DNA of 64,000 bases from Sphingobacterium sp. FBM7-1 (GTDB lineage: Bacteria; Bacteroidota; Bacteroidia; Sphingobacteriales; Sphingobacteriaceae): NCBI RefSeq assembly GCF_020687765.1, contig NZ_JAJEWJ010000001.1, positions 806,001 through 870,000 of the forward strand. The letters are read 5' to 3'. This document shows positions 27,280-36,819 of the stretch, piece after piece. The number at the start of each line of letters is the position of its first letter. The stretch's first letter is position 1. The position numbers and the translations under genes were made by a program. Below the pieces are notes generated by a model. It searched no databases. It was not told where the DNA came from and saw nothing but the letters and a program-made list of their open reading frames with translations.

Positions 27280-29898
27280 ATGAGCATAGCAAAAACTTAT
27301 AACCCCAAAGAAGCGGAAGAAAAGTGGTATTCCTATTGGATGGATAAGGGCTTTTTCCGGTCTATACCTGATGAACGCGAACCCTATACGATTGTGATGC
27401 CCCCGCCCAACGTAACGGGTGTGCTGCACATGGGCCACATGTTGAATAATACTATTCAAGACGTTCTGATACGTCGAGCACGTATGCAAGGTAAGAACGC
27501 ATGCTGGGTTCCTGGTACTGACCATGCTTCTATTGCGACGGAAGCCAAGGTTGTCGCTATGCTCAAAGAGAAAGGTATTGATAAAAAATCGCTAAACCGC
27601 GAAGATTTTCTGAAACACGCTTGGGAGTGGAAAGAAAAATATGGCGGAATCATTCTTAAACAGTTGGAAAAATTAGGGGCCTCCTGTGATTGGGAACGGA
27701 CGAAATTCACGATGGACCCTGATCTATCAGACGCTGTTATTGATACGTTTATAAAATTTCACAAAGCGGGGTACATCTATCGCGGAGTACGAATGGTCAA
27801 TTGGGATCCGCAGGGTAAAACGGCCCTGTCAGACGAAGAAGTTATCCGGAAGGAAGTCAACCAGAAACTATATTACATCCGCTACAAAATAACGGGTACC
27901 GAAGAACACATCGTTATCGCCACTACCCGTCCCGAAACCATCATGGCTGATACGGCTATTTGCATAAACCCACATGATGAGCGTTATCTGCATCTTAAAG
28001 GGAAAACCATTTTGGTGCCTTTAGTAAATCGGGAAATTCCGATTATTCAAGACGAATATGTGGAGATGGAGTTTGGTACGGGCTGCTTAAAAGTTACCCC
28101 AGCACACGATCTAAACGATTACGAGTTGGGACAGAAGCATAACCTTCCCGTTATCGATATTTTGAACGACGATGGAACGTTGAACGAAAAAGCACAGATT
28201 CTGATAAATGAAGATCGTTTTGTTGCCCGTAAGAAAGTAGTTAAAATGCTGGAAGAAGCGGGTCAAATCGAGAAAATCGAAGACTACAAATCACAGGTAG
28301 GTTTTTCAGAACGTACCGATGCCGCTATAGAACCAAAACTTTCCATGCAGTGGTTCTGCAAAATGGATGAATTGGCTAAGCCTGCTTTGGAATACGTAGA
28401 AAATGGCACGATAAAACTTATCCCTGAAAAATTCTTTGCCTCTTATAAGCATTGGATGGAAAACGTAAAGGATTGGTGTATCTCGAGGCAACTTTGGTGG
28501 GGACAGCGGATCCCAGCCTGGTACAACGAAAATAATGAGTGGGTAGTCGCGAAAACCGAGGCTGAAGCTGTAACCGAATTGCAGGCACAGGGTAAGTCTA
28601 TCCAAGGCATCCGTCAAGAAGACGACGTATTGGATACTTGGTTTTCATCGGGCCTCTGGCCCATGTCGGTCTTCGATGGGGTGCGTCATCCGGACAATGA
28701 AGACTTCAAATACTATTATCCGACCAATGATTTGGTGACCGCACCCGAGATTCTATTTTTCTGGGTGGCACGGATGATTATCATGGGGCACGACTATACG
28801 CAAAAGCCACCATTCCGCAATGTATATCTTACAGGAATCGTGCGGGATAAATTGGGTCGTAAAATGTCTAAATCGTTAGGTAATTCGCCCGATCCTATCG
28901 AATTGATGGAGCAATATGGTACGGATGGCGTACGCGTGGGTATGCTCCTATCCTCTCCTGCCGGTAATGATCTCATGTTTGACGAGGCATATTGCGAACA
29001 GGGCCGTAATTTTGCGAATAAGATTTGGAATGCCTTTCGTTTAGTCAAAGGATGGGAAAGTACGGATGCGCCGGCGACGGCAGGACAAAAGACAGCAGCA
29101 CTATGGTTTAAGAACCGCTTCAACCAAGCCGTTACAGAAATTGATGAGCATTTTGCAAATTATCGTCTGTCCGATGCCCTCATGGCAACCTATAAATTGA
29201 TCTGGGATGACTTTTGTGCATGGTATCTGGAATTGATAAAACCTGCTTATCAAGCACCCATCGAAAAGGAAACACATAAAACGGTTAAAGAATTTTTTCA
29301 AAAAGTGTTGACATTAGCACATCCCTTTATGCCGTTCTTGACGGAGGAATTATGGCACGATGAATTATTTGGAGATCGAGTTGCCGAAGATTGTGTTATC
29401 GTTGCACCATACCCCGTCATACAAGCATATGATGAGCAAATCATAAAGGAATTTACGATCGTACAACAGATCATTTCGGAGATCAGAAATGTTCGCAATA
29501 CGAAGGGAATATCGCCAAAAACGGCTCTCCCCCTGGCTATTAGCAGTACAGAAATTGATTTCACCAAATATCAAGAAAGCATTCTCAAGCTGGCGAATAT
29601 CTCGGAACTAAACTTCGTAGAGGAAAAGGTAGCTGGCGCCCTGAGCTTTCTAGCCGGAAAAAGCGAGTGTTATGTAAAGCTTGATGCGGACAATATTGAT
29701 GTGGCGGCTGAACAGGAACGTATTACGAAAGAAATCGCTTATCTTAAAGGTTTTCTGACGTCAGTAGACAAAAAGTTGTCTAATGAGCGTTTTGTTCAAA
29801 ATGCGAAACCAGAAATTGTAGAGAATGAACGTAACAAAAAAGTAGACGCCGAAACTAAAATCCGTATTTTAGAAGAAAGTCTCGCGGCATTGGAATAA
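27280..29898 (+). CDS. valS: valyl-tRNA synthetase
   Basis: 872 residues from ATG 27280. Class I signatures are the HIGH element in PPPNVTGVLHMGHML and the KMSKS element in DKLGRKMSKSLGNSPDP. The CP1 editing domain has TTRPETIMADTAICI and GTGCLKVTPAHDLND. ARIRRV/DEVL and DTWFSSGLWP also fit ValRS, and a C-terminal coiled coil (about 800-870, AAEQERITKEIAYLKGFLTS) matches the ValRS arm. A TTG 10 codons upstream lies inside a TATTTTTG -7-like box (27245-27252), so the ATG is preferred. Two terminators follow the gene. Confidence 0.96.
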   Translation: MSIAKTYNPKEAEEKWYSYWMDKGFFRSIPDEREPYTIVMPPPNVTGVLHMGHMLNNTIQDVLIRRARMQGKNACWVPGTDHASIATEAKVVAMLKEKGIDKKSLNREDFLKHAWEWKEKYGGIILKQLEKLGASCDWERTKFTMDPDLSDAVIDTFIKFHKAGYIYRGVRMVNWDPQGKTALSDEEVIRKEVNQKLYYIRYKITGTEEHIVIATTRPETIMADTAICINPHDERYLHLKGKTILVPLVNREIPIIQDEYVEMEFGTGCLKVTPAHDLNDYELGQKHNLPVIDILNDDGTLNEKAQILINEDRFVARKKVVKMLEEAGQIEKIEDYKSQVGFSERTDAAIEPKLSMQWFCKMDELAKPALEYVENGTIKLIPEKFFASYKHWMENVKDWCISRQLWWGQRIPAWYNENNEWVVAKTEAEAVTELQAQGKSIQGIRQEDDVLDTWFSSGLWPMSVFDGVRHPDNEDFKYYYPTNDLVTAPEILFFWVARMIIMGHDYTQKPPFRNVYLTGIVRDKLGRKMSKSLGNSPDPIELMEQYGTDGVRVGMLLSSPAGNDLMFDEAYCEQGRNFANKIWNAFRLVKGWESTDAPATAGQKTAALWFKNRFNQAVTEIDEHFANYRLSDALMATYKLIWDDFCAWYLELIKPAYQAPIEKETHKTVKEFFQKVLTLAHPFMPFLTEELWHDELFGDRVAEDCVIVAPYPVIQAYDEQIIKEFTIVQQIISEIRNVRNTKGISPKTALPLAISSTEIDFTKYQESILKLANISELNFVEEKVAGALSFLAGKSECYVKLDADNIDVAAEQERITKEIAYLKGFLTSVDKKLSNERFVQNAKPEIVENERNKKVDAETKIRILEESLAALE

Positions 29899-29923
29899 AA
29901 AAAATATTCATTTCTTCCCTAAC

Positions 29924-29958
29924 AGATGTGTATTTCTTCGAAATGCACATCTTTTTTT
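29924..29958 (+). terminator. terminator of valS
   Basis: AGATGTGTATTT pairs with AAATGCACATCT (one G-U) around a short loop containing CTTCG, followed by a T run. It lies 25 nt after the valS stop codon. Confidence 0.85.
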
Positions 29959-29960
29959 AT

Positions 29961-29998
29961 AAAACGTCTATGGAATTAATTAATTCCATAGACGTTTT
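29961..29998. terminator. second, perfectly palindromic terminator after valS
   Basis: The 19-base arms 29961-29979 and 29980-29998 are exact reverse complements with no spacer (AAAACGTCTATGGAATTAA and its complement), flanked by T and A runs. It can act in both directions and follows the first terminator directly. Region 30000-30079 after it has no gene. Confidence 0.7.
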
Positions 29999-30079
29999 TT
30001 GTTAAACAGCACTTATAATTCTGCCGAAGCTCCGATTTCTTCCAATTGGAGATTACCTCCAAACCAAACCTGCTTTCCA

Positions 30080-30098
30080 GTGTTCTTTAATAGAACAC
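30080..30098. promoter_or_regulatory. inverted repeat overlapping the promoter of the PEP-mutase-like gene
   Basis: GTGTTCT-TTAAT-AGAACAC is a perfect 7-bp inverted repeat with a 5-bp spacer. It ends 27 bp before the start codon and directly before a TATCTTTA -7-like box (30101-30108). The position between the -33 and -7 sites suggests a repressor operator. The regulator is not encoded next to it. Confidence 0.5.
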
Positions 30099-30125
30099 AT
30101 TATCTTTAGTAAAACACGTTACATT

Positions 30126-30875
30126 ATGTCTTATACTATATTTAAGCAACTTCACAATGAAAACCAAGCCTTGGTATTAGGAAACGTATGGGACGCTCAA
30201 AGCGCAAAAATAGCGGAAGACGCTGGTTTTAAAGCTTTAGGAACTTCCAGTCACGCGATCGCCAACCTACTGGGCTACGCAGATGGTGAGCAGATAACGG
30301 TTAACGAATTACTCTTTATGGTGAAGCGAATTGTCAAAGCAGTTGGTATTCCCGTATCCGTAGATTTCGAAGCCGGCTATTCGGATGATCCGGAGATCGT
30401 GACTGATCATGTTCAGCAATTAAAAGATCTCGGTATCGTGGGTATTAATTTAGAAGATGGAAAAGTCGTGAATGGAAAAAGAAAACTTCAGGATGCACAT
30501 AGCTTAGCTAATAAGATCAAAGCGATTAAAGCCCATGTCCCAGAAATGTTTATCAATGCTCGGGCGGATACCTATACCACCGACCATCCCCAAGCGTTAG
30601 AAGAAGCCATCGCGCGTGCTTCATTATACGAAAAAGCAGGCGCCGACGGCCTTTTTATACCACTTGTGGAAACGAAAGACGATATTCAAAAAATTGTTTC
30701 TTCTACCTCCTTGCCTCTCAATGTCTTCTTAACCGATAACCTCCCCGACTTGCCGACCCTTCACCAATGGGGCGTAAGACGACTAAGCCATGGCGCGAAA
30801 ATCTATGAGTGGCTTGTAGAGAAGAATACCGATACATTTCAGTACTTTGTAAAAGATCCTAGACTTCCCAAATAG
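30126..30875 (+). CDS. isocitrate lyase/PEP mutase superfamily protein
   Basis: 249 residues. The fold is recognisable from VLGNVWDAQSAKIAEDAGFKALGTSSHAIA, VSVDFEAGYSDDP (metal-binding acidic DxExG region), IVGINLEDGK and MFINARADTY (Arg and Asp of the Mg site). This is the ICL/PEPM subgroup often called PEP phosphonomutase-like or carboxyvinyl-carboxyphosphonate phosphorylmutase-like, whose members include 2-methylisocitrate lyase and oxaloacetate decarboxylase. The catalytic KKCGH cysteine motif of true isocitrate lyases is missing, so the reaction is unknown. It has its own promoter region with a palindromic operator, and a terminator follows. Confidence 0.85.
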   Translation: MSYTIFKQLHNENQALVLGNVWDAQSAKIAEDAGFKALGTSSHAIANLLGYADGEQITVNELLFMVKRIVKAVGIPVSVDFEAGYSDDPEIVTDHVQQLKDLGIVGINLEDGKVVNGKRKLQDAHSLANKIKAIKAHVPEMFINARADTYTTDHPQALEEAIARASLYEKAGADGLFIPLVETKDDIQKIVSSTSLPLNVFLTDNLPDLPTLHQWGVRRLSHGAKIYEWLVEKNTDTFQYFVKDPRLPK

Positions 30876-30952
30876 ATTTGCCGCGATTGTTAGGCCCAGA
30901 AAAAGTTAAGCATTTAGAAGCGATGACTTATGGAATCGAGGCTTGCAGAAAT

Positions 30953-30987
30953 AGAACAGGAGCTTATTTCAGCTCCTGTTCTATTTT
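30953..30987. terminator. terminator after the PEP-mutase-like gene
   Basis: AGAACAGGAGCT pairs over 12 bp with AGCTCCTGTTCT around a 6-nt loop; a short T-rich tract (ATTTTAC) follows on the plus strand. Confidence 0.65.
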
Positions 30988-31023
30988 ACCCTATTGCACC
31001 ATTTTTGGTGCCTATGCGGCATA

Positions 31024-31152
31024 TTAAGGTCTACAAAGTTTAAAAACAAACAAAATAAACCCCACCATGAACATTAAAAATGATTCATTTGCAATCATTC
31101 CCTGATGTATTCTATCATGGCTTCCCTGAGGCACGTCATTTTTTTTTTCCAT
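31024..31152 (-). CDS. possible 42-residue membrane peptide
   Basis: Minus-strand ATG at 31152 opens a 42-codon frame (starts MEKKNDVPQGSHDRIH, ends LFVFKLCRP) with one plausible membrane helix MFMVGFILFVFKLC near its C-terminus. There is no Shine-Dalgarno site, which is normal here, and no clear -7 box. The terminator at 30953-30987 could serve it. The AT-rich intergenic stretch 30876-31461 holds nothing else convincing. Chance occurrence is quite possible, so confidence is low. Confidence 0.25.
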   Translation of the reverse strand: MEKKNDVPQGSHDRIHQGMIANESFLMFMVGFILFVFKLCRP

Positions 31153-31461
31153 AATCTAACCATTTGATAATTATCGCTCTTCCATGTCATAGCATTCAAT
31201 GTCAAGAACAATGAACAACGAGAAAAGTTTTTTAAACTTTATTTTTTCAGAAATCACGAGCGATCGCCCCAAATGGATACCTGTGTGCAACTACTAATCT
31301 ACAATCTCCTTTTTTATATCATTAATCGTTAACAAAGCTTATTTTTGTTTGTTAATTTACAGCACAAAAATAGGAGTAGAAATAAACATTTTTATTCGTT
31401 TAACGTTTGTTGATTAGTGAGATTGCAAAATAAAGTCATATAAATTTAATATAAAACCGCT

Positions 31462-34400
31462 TTGAATCGATTCGGACGAATAGCTTTAAAAACTATATTA
31501 TGGATTATTGGCAGTGTTATCGCCCTGCTTTTATTGGTTATTTTACTTATACGGATGCCAGCGGTTCAAAACTACGTGGTAGGGAAAGTTACGAACTATC
31601 TGGAAAACAAAATTGGCACCCCTGTAGACATCGGTTACATAAATATTACCTTTCCGAAAAAATTGGTACTTGAAAATGTTTATTTTGAAGACCAATCCAA
31701 AGACACGTTGATTGCCGGCGAAAAATTATTGGTAGATATCGACATGTTCAAACTGCTGAAAAACACCGTTGAGATCCAACAATTGGAACTAAAGGGTATT
31801 ACCGCAAAAATAAACCGAACATTGCCCGATAGCAGTTTTAATTTCGACTACATTGTAGCGGCATTTGCCTCAGAAGAAGAAAGTACCCCAACTGCCGATA
31901 CGGCTTCTGCTCTCGTTTTCGATATCAACGATGTGCGTTTTGAACGGATCCATTTCGTTTATCACGACGAAGTGATCGGTACTCATGCAGATATCCAGCT
32001 GGGGCAATTTGACACGAAAGTAAAGCGGTTCGACTTAACGAACAACATGTCATTTTCGATGCCCAACATTAAGTTGGACGGACTAACAGCAAAAGTTCGC
32101 CAATGGGCGCCCATTAACGAAGGAGAGGCACCGTCAGCCGAGGATTTTGGGATCAAAGACAGCTCGGTAGTAGCATCTTCTCTCCTACCCGATCTGGATA
32201 TCAAGACCTTAGATTTACGTAATATACTGGTGGAATATCAGGATTCTTCGGCCGCGATGGATACCCATTTCGATATACAGAAACTAACGGCAGACATTAA
32301 AGAGATCGATCTCAACAAAGAAATTGTACGTTTAGGCAGCGTTACGCTAGCTGATTCTGACTCACAGATATTGATGGGTAAAATGGCGACAATGAACGCC
32401 ACAACCCCAGAAGCCGACACGCTTTCGAACAGCAGCTCCATGAACTGGGTAGTTTCGGCAGACAAAATACGGGTTGATAAAACGAATGTTTGGTTTAAAG
32501 ATGATAATCAACCCCGCATGAAGGGGTTTGATTATTTCAACATTAAAATCAGCGACTTTTTGGCGGAATTAGACGATCTATATTTTTCTAGCGACTCGAT
32601 TTCAGGCTCCCTAAAAAACCTAGCTATGGTCGATCACTCGGGATTTTCAATTCAAAAGTTGCAAGCAGACTTCGCATATCATAATACCGGGGTCGAAATT
32701 CGCAATCTGCTCGCGCAAACACCCAAAACCACGATCCGGGAATATATCAAACTATCCTACCCGTCCTTGGATGCAATAACAGACGATCCAGGCCAAGTGC
32801 TTGTAGAAGCTAATATTAAAAACTCCACACTGGATATGGGTGACATCCGCTACTTTGTACCGGATTTGGACACCATGGAGGTTATGCAACCTCTTTTGAC
32901 ACACTCATTTTACGTGAATGGGTTGGTAAAAGGTCGGATGAACAATTTGACGATTCCAAATATCGAAATAAAAACTCTGGACCGCACCCATTTGTTGGCG
33001 AGCGCTATAATCAAAGGACTCCCCGATCCAGAGAAACTAAACATAGATCTGAATCTGAAAAAATTAACTACCGGGCAGGCAGACATCGCCCGACTGGTAG
33101 CGCCATCCATGCTGCCAGACAGTTTACAACTCCCCAACGCCATCAGTTTATCGGGGACATTTAAGGGCGGAATGGCCGGTTTTGACGCGAATATAAGTCT
33201 AGTCACCGAGAAAGGCAATGCTACCGTAAACGGCAACATGCAATTGGGTGCAGATACGACCTATAACGCTTATTTATCCATCAACGATCTAGACATTGGC
33301 AACATATTACATCAGGATTCTGTTTTAGGAATTGTTTCGGCAGAAGTAAACGTTGTTGGAACGGGATTGAACCCAAAGAACATGACCGCGACAGTAGATG
33401 GCCGACTGATTCAGTTGGAAGCGATGAGCTATTCCTATCACGATATCCAATTGCATGCGGAGGCCAAAGAAGGTCTGATCGCAGGCACATTGGACAGTCC
33501 GGATCCGAATATACAGCTCCATATGGATTTCACAGCGGATATGCGCCCGACCTATCCTAAGCTCGATGCTATGCTTATGATTGATAGCGTTAATCTACAA
33601 AACTTAAACCTTATGGAGGACGATTTCCGTTACCACGGAAAAATTGTAGCCAATTTTGAAACGGCTGACCCCGACTTTCTGAACGGTTCTTTAGACATCG
33701 TCAATTCCGCAATCGCATACAACGCCGATCGTTATACGCTAGATAGCATCTCCCTAAGAGCATCGGCGGACACGAGTAGAAACGTTCTTTTATTGCGGTC
33801 TGGATTTCTTCGAGCACATATGGTTGGAAAATATCAGCTAACCGCTTTAGCACCTGCCATACAGGATATCATAGAGGTATACTACAACCCGAATAACACA
33901 ACGAAGGACACTGTTTCGTACGAACCGCAACAATTTGAATTTAGCGCTACCCTTAATAATTCCCGCTTTATTCGCGAATTTCTACCCGATTTAGAAGAAA
34001 TGCGTGACATCACTTTAGATGGTACATTTAATAGCGCCACGCAAAGCGTCATGGCCAAGTTACTTGCACCAAAGATTGTGTATGGGGGTACCACGATAGA
34101 AAATGTAGGGGTTGACATTACCACCTACGACAGCACACTCTATTATTCTACGCTTATCCACAAAATAAAAATGGGCAATATTGAGTTGAATAATACGGTG
34201 GCCAGTGGCAGTGTTGTGGACAACACAATCGACTTTGGTCTTTGGATCAAAGATAAGGACGATAAGGAACAATATCACTTAGGCGCGAACTTGGCCGTTG
34301 CGGCCGACAATTTTGTTTTCCGGCTTCATGAGGATGGATTAAAATTAAACTACGAAAACTGGAATATTGACAGCGCCAATACCATCGGTTTCGGTGGGGC

Positions 34401-36819
34401 CGGCGTTTATGCACATAACTTCCGTTTAACCAATAATGGTCAAGAGTTGCTTATCCAGTCGAAAGATTCGATTTCTAACGCCCCTATTGACGTAATATTT
34501 AATAATTTTAGAATCGAGACATTTGCGCAAATGTTAGCTTCCGACATCTTAAACGTAGGCGGCGGAATCAACGGCATAGCCACGTTGTCCCGACTGGAAA
34601 GCAGCCCGGTATTTGTATCGGATTTAACAATTGATCGCTTCTATTTTGGCACGGACACGGTGGGTAATATCCTGGTTAAAGTAGACAATATTAAAGAGAA
34701 CACGTTTTCTGCCGATGTTAGAATAGAAGGCAATGGTAACGATGTACAGCTTGCCGGTGATTTCATCAGTCCGCCGAATGAAACTGCTTCGCTCAATGCT
34801 ACTTTATCTTTAAAACCAATGAAAATGACAACTATACAAGCATTTAGCATGGGTTACTTAGAGGACAGTGCGGGCGACTTGGTGGGCGACTTAAAAATTA
34901 CCGGTAATCTAGATGCACCGCAGATTAACGGCGAACTTACCTTTCAGAACAGCAGATTGAACGTAGCCATGTTGAATGCTGATTTTCTGATGGATAACCA
35001 AACCATTTATTTTAACAAGGAAGGCATACAACTCAAAAAATTTGAAATTAAAGATTTAAGGGGTAACACCTCCTCATTAAGCGGTTCTATTGCCACAACC
35101 ACCTATACAGATTTCGACTTCAATCTAAATCTTACGATGGACGATTTCGCCGCCGTTAATTCTACCCGAGAAGACAATGATCTATTTTTCGGAAAATTAT
35201 ACTTAACGTCGAACCTCCGCATACGCGGCAATCTGGATCAACTGCGTATAGATGGAAATATTAAAGCCAATGAGAATACCGATTTCGTTTTAATCGTGCC
35301 CAACGAGGATCCGGGCATCGCTCAGCGGGATGGAGTCGTTAAATTTGTCGATCGTTCTGATACCGCACGCGCAAATGTATTCGCTCGGTTGGATTCCCTT
35401 ACGACAGCAACCAAACTATCCGGCATGGATATCGCCCTTAATCTGGCTACCGATCCGGAAGCTAAATTCAAGGTTATATTGGACGAAGGCACACAAGATG
35501 CCCTCAACATTCAAGGTATAGCCGAGTTGAATGCGACTATCGATGCGAGTGACAAAATAACGATGTCAGGCACCTATACCGTAGAGCGCGGAGATTACAC
35601 ATTCTCCTTAGGCCCTATCTCGAAACCTTTCCTTTTCCAGAAAGGCAGTACGATTACCTGGAATGGTGACCCATTAGATGCCCGTATGGATATTACCGCC
35701 ATCTACCGAAATCGCTTTCCCACCTTAGAACTCGTACAATCGCAAATTGGAGGCGAAAGCCAGAATTTGTATAAGCAGCGTATTCCATTCGATGTGAAGC
35801 TGATCTTAACCGGAGAACTCTTTAAGCCGGAAATTAACTTCGACATCGATTTAGACGAGAATAACGCGATTGTCTCACAAGACGTCGTAAGTAAGGTTAA
35901 TATCGCATTGGCAAATATCCGCGACGATCCGGCCGAATTGAATAAGCAAGTATTCTCATTGATTGCGCTCGGTCGCTTTATGTCTGCCAATCCTTTCGAG
36001 AGTCTATCAGGAGGTGGTGGAGCAGAAGCAATGGCCCGAAATACCGTCAGTTCGTTTTTGAGCAGCCAGCTGAACAACCTCGCTTCTGATTTGATCAAAG
36101 GCGTAGAACTAGACTTCAATCTGCAATCGGAAGAGGATTACCTAACCGGAAACGCACAGACAAGAACCGACTTAAATGTCGGGGTATCGAAAATGTTATT
36201 TGATGATCGCTTGAAAGTCACTATCGGCTCCAATTTTGAAGTAGAAGGAAATACAAGACCAGGAGAGAAAGCTTCCAATATTGCAGGCGATATATCACTG
36301 GAATATCAGCTTTCAAAAGATGGTCGGTATTTCGCGCGTGTATACCGCAAAAACCAATATCAAGCAACTTTACAAGGACAATTCGTAGAAACCGGCATCG
36401 GTTTTATTATCACGATGAGTTACGACAAATTCAAAGAGTTGTTTATGAGTTCGCGAGCGTTAGAACAATATTACAATACCGATAGCCGTAGTTTCCGCCG
36501 CCGCTTCAATGTAGAACGGATGGAGACAGATTCTGCTTATAGGGACAGTGTTCGCATGGTAATCCGGGACAGCCTCATGAAGAATAGCCCCGAATTTCGG
36601 AAAAGAATAGAAGAACGCCGCGAAAGCGAACAACTACAAGAGCAGAAAAATGACACGGACAGTGCATCAAACAACAATCCTGTAGACTCGACTGGGCATG
36701 TAATCCGAAAAGAAGAACTCGAAGAATCGGAAGAAAAACAACCAGAAAACACCAAAATAGATACAACAAAAAATGCCATCCGCGATGACGAAGAAGAAAG
36801 GAAACGGTATGAAGATTAA
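31462..36819 (+). CDS. tamB: translocation and assembly module inner-membrane protein TamB
   Basis: 1785 residues. An N-terminal membrane anchor (about 10-32, TILWIIGSVIALLLLVILLI) is followed by a very long beta-rich periplasmic body with AsmA-like repeats. The C-terminal DUF490/TamB domain spans roughly 1250-1660 and includes GRFMSANPFESLSGGGG and LNVGVSKMLFDDRLKVTIGSNF. A Ser/Glu/Arg/Asn-rich charged tail ends the protein. TamB-type proteins form hydrophobic grooves linking inner and outer membranes for outer-membrane protein assembly and lipid transport. The start is a TTG at 31462; no in-frame ATG lies closer, and a stop precedes it at 31447. The end overlaps tamL by 11 bp (ATG within the last codons), indicating translational coupling. 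Confidence 0.93.
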   Translation: MNRFGRIALKTILWIIGSVIALLLLVILLIRMPAVQNYVVGKVTNYLENKIGTPVDIGYINITFPKKLVLENVYFEDQSKDTLIAGEKLLVDIDMFKLLKNTVEIQQLELKGITAKINRTLPDSSFNFDYIVAAFASEEESTPTADTASALVFDINDVRFERIHFVYHDEVIGTHADIQLGQFDTKVKRFDLTNNMSFSMPNIKLDGLTAKVRQWAPINEGEAPSAEDFGIKDSSVVASSLLPDLDIKTLDLRNILVEYQDSSAAMDTHFDIQKLTADIKEIDLNKEIVRLGSVTLADSDSQILMGKMATMNATTPEADTLSNSSSMNWVVSADKIRVDKTNVWFKDDNQPRMKGFDYFNIKISDFLAELDDLYFSSDSISGSLKNLAMVDHSGFSIQKLQADFAYHNTGVEIRNLLAQTPKTTIREYIKLSYPSLDAITDDPGQVLVEANIKNSTLDMGDIRYFVPDLDTMEVMQPLLTHSFYVNGLVKGRMNNLTIPNIEIKTLDRTHLLASAIIKGLPDPEKLNIDLNLKKLTTGQADIARLVAPSMLPDSLQLPNAISLSGTFKGGMAGFDANISLVTEKGNATVNGNMQLGADTTYNAYLSINDLDIGNILHQDSVLGIVSAEVNVVGTGLNPKNMTATVDGRLIQLEAMSYSYHDIQLHAEAKEGLIAGTLDSPDPNIQLHMDFTADMRPTYPKLDAMLMIDSVNLQNLNLMEDDFRYHGKIVANFETADPDFLNGSLDIVNSAIAYNADRYTLDSISLRASADTSRNVLLLRSGFLRAHMVGKYQLTALAPAIQDIIEVYYNPNNTTKDTVSYEPQQFEFSATLNNSRFIREFLPDLEEMRDITLDGTFNSATQSVMAKLLAPKIVYGGTTIENVGVDITTYDSTLYYSTLIHKIKMGNIELNNTVASGSVVDNTIDFGLWIKDKDDKEQYHLGANLAVAADNFVFRLHEDGLKLNYENWNIDSANTIGFGGAGVYAHNFRLTNNGQELLIQSKDSISNAPIDVIFNNFRIETFAQMLASDILNVGGGINGIATLSRLESSPVFVSDLTIDRFYFGTDTVGNILVKVDNIKENTFSADVRIEGNGNDVQLAGDFISPPNETASLNATLSLKPMKMTTIQAFSMGYLEDSAGDLVGDLKITGNLDAPQINGELTFQNSRLNVAMLNADFLMDNQTIYFNKEGIQLKKFEIKDLRGNTSSLSGSIATTTYTDFDFNLNLTMDDFAAVNSTREDNDLFFGKLYLTSNLRIRGNLDQLRIDGNIKANENTDFVLIVPNEDPGIAQRDGVVKFVDRSDTARANVFARLDSLTTATKLSGMDIALNLATDPEAKFKVILDEGTQDALNIQGIAELNATIDASDKITMSGTYTVERGDYTFSLGPISKPFLFQKGSTITWNGDPLDARMDITAIYRNRFPTLELVQSQIGGESQNLYKQRIPFDVKLILTGELFKPEINFDIDLDENNAIVSQDVVSKVNIALANIRDDPAELNKQVFSLIALGRFMSANPFESLSGGGGAEAMARNTVSSFLSSQLNNLASDLIKGVELDFNLQSEEDYLTGNAQTRTDLNVGVSKMLFDDRLKVTIGSNFEVEGNTRPGEKASNIAGDISLEYQLSKDGRYFARVYRKNQYQATLQGQFVETGIGFIITMSYDKFKELFMSSRALEQYYNTDSRSFRRRFNVERMETDSAYRDSVRMVIRDSLMKNSPEFRKRIEERRESEQLQEQKNDTDSASNNNPVDSTGHVIRKEELEESEEKQPENTKIDTTKNAIRDDEEERKRYED

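Noticed and set aside
33882-34124. 80-codon minus-strand ORF inside tamB
   Set aside because: tamB is one continuous TamB-type frame of 1785 codons; the antisense frame is low-complexity chance.
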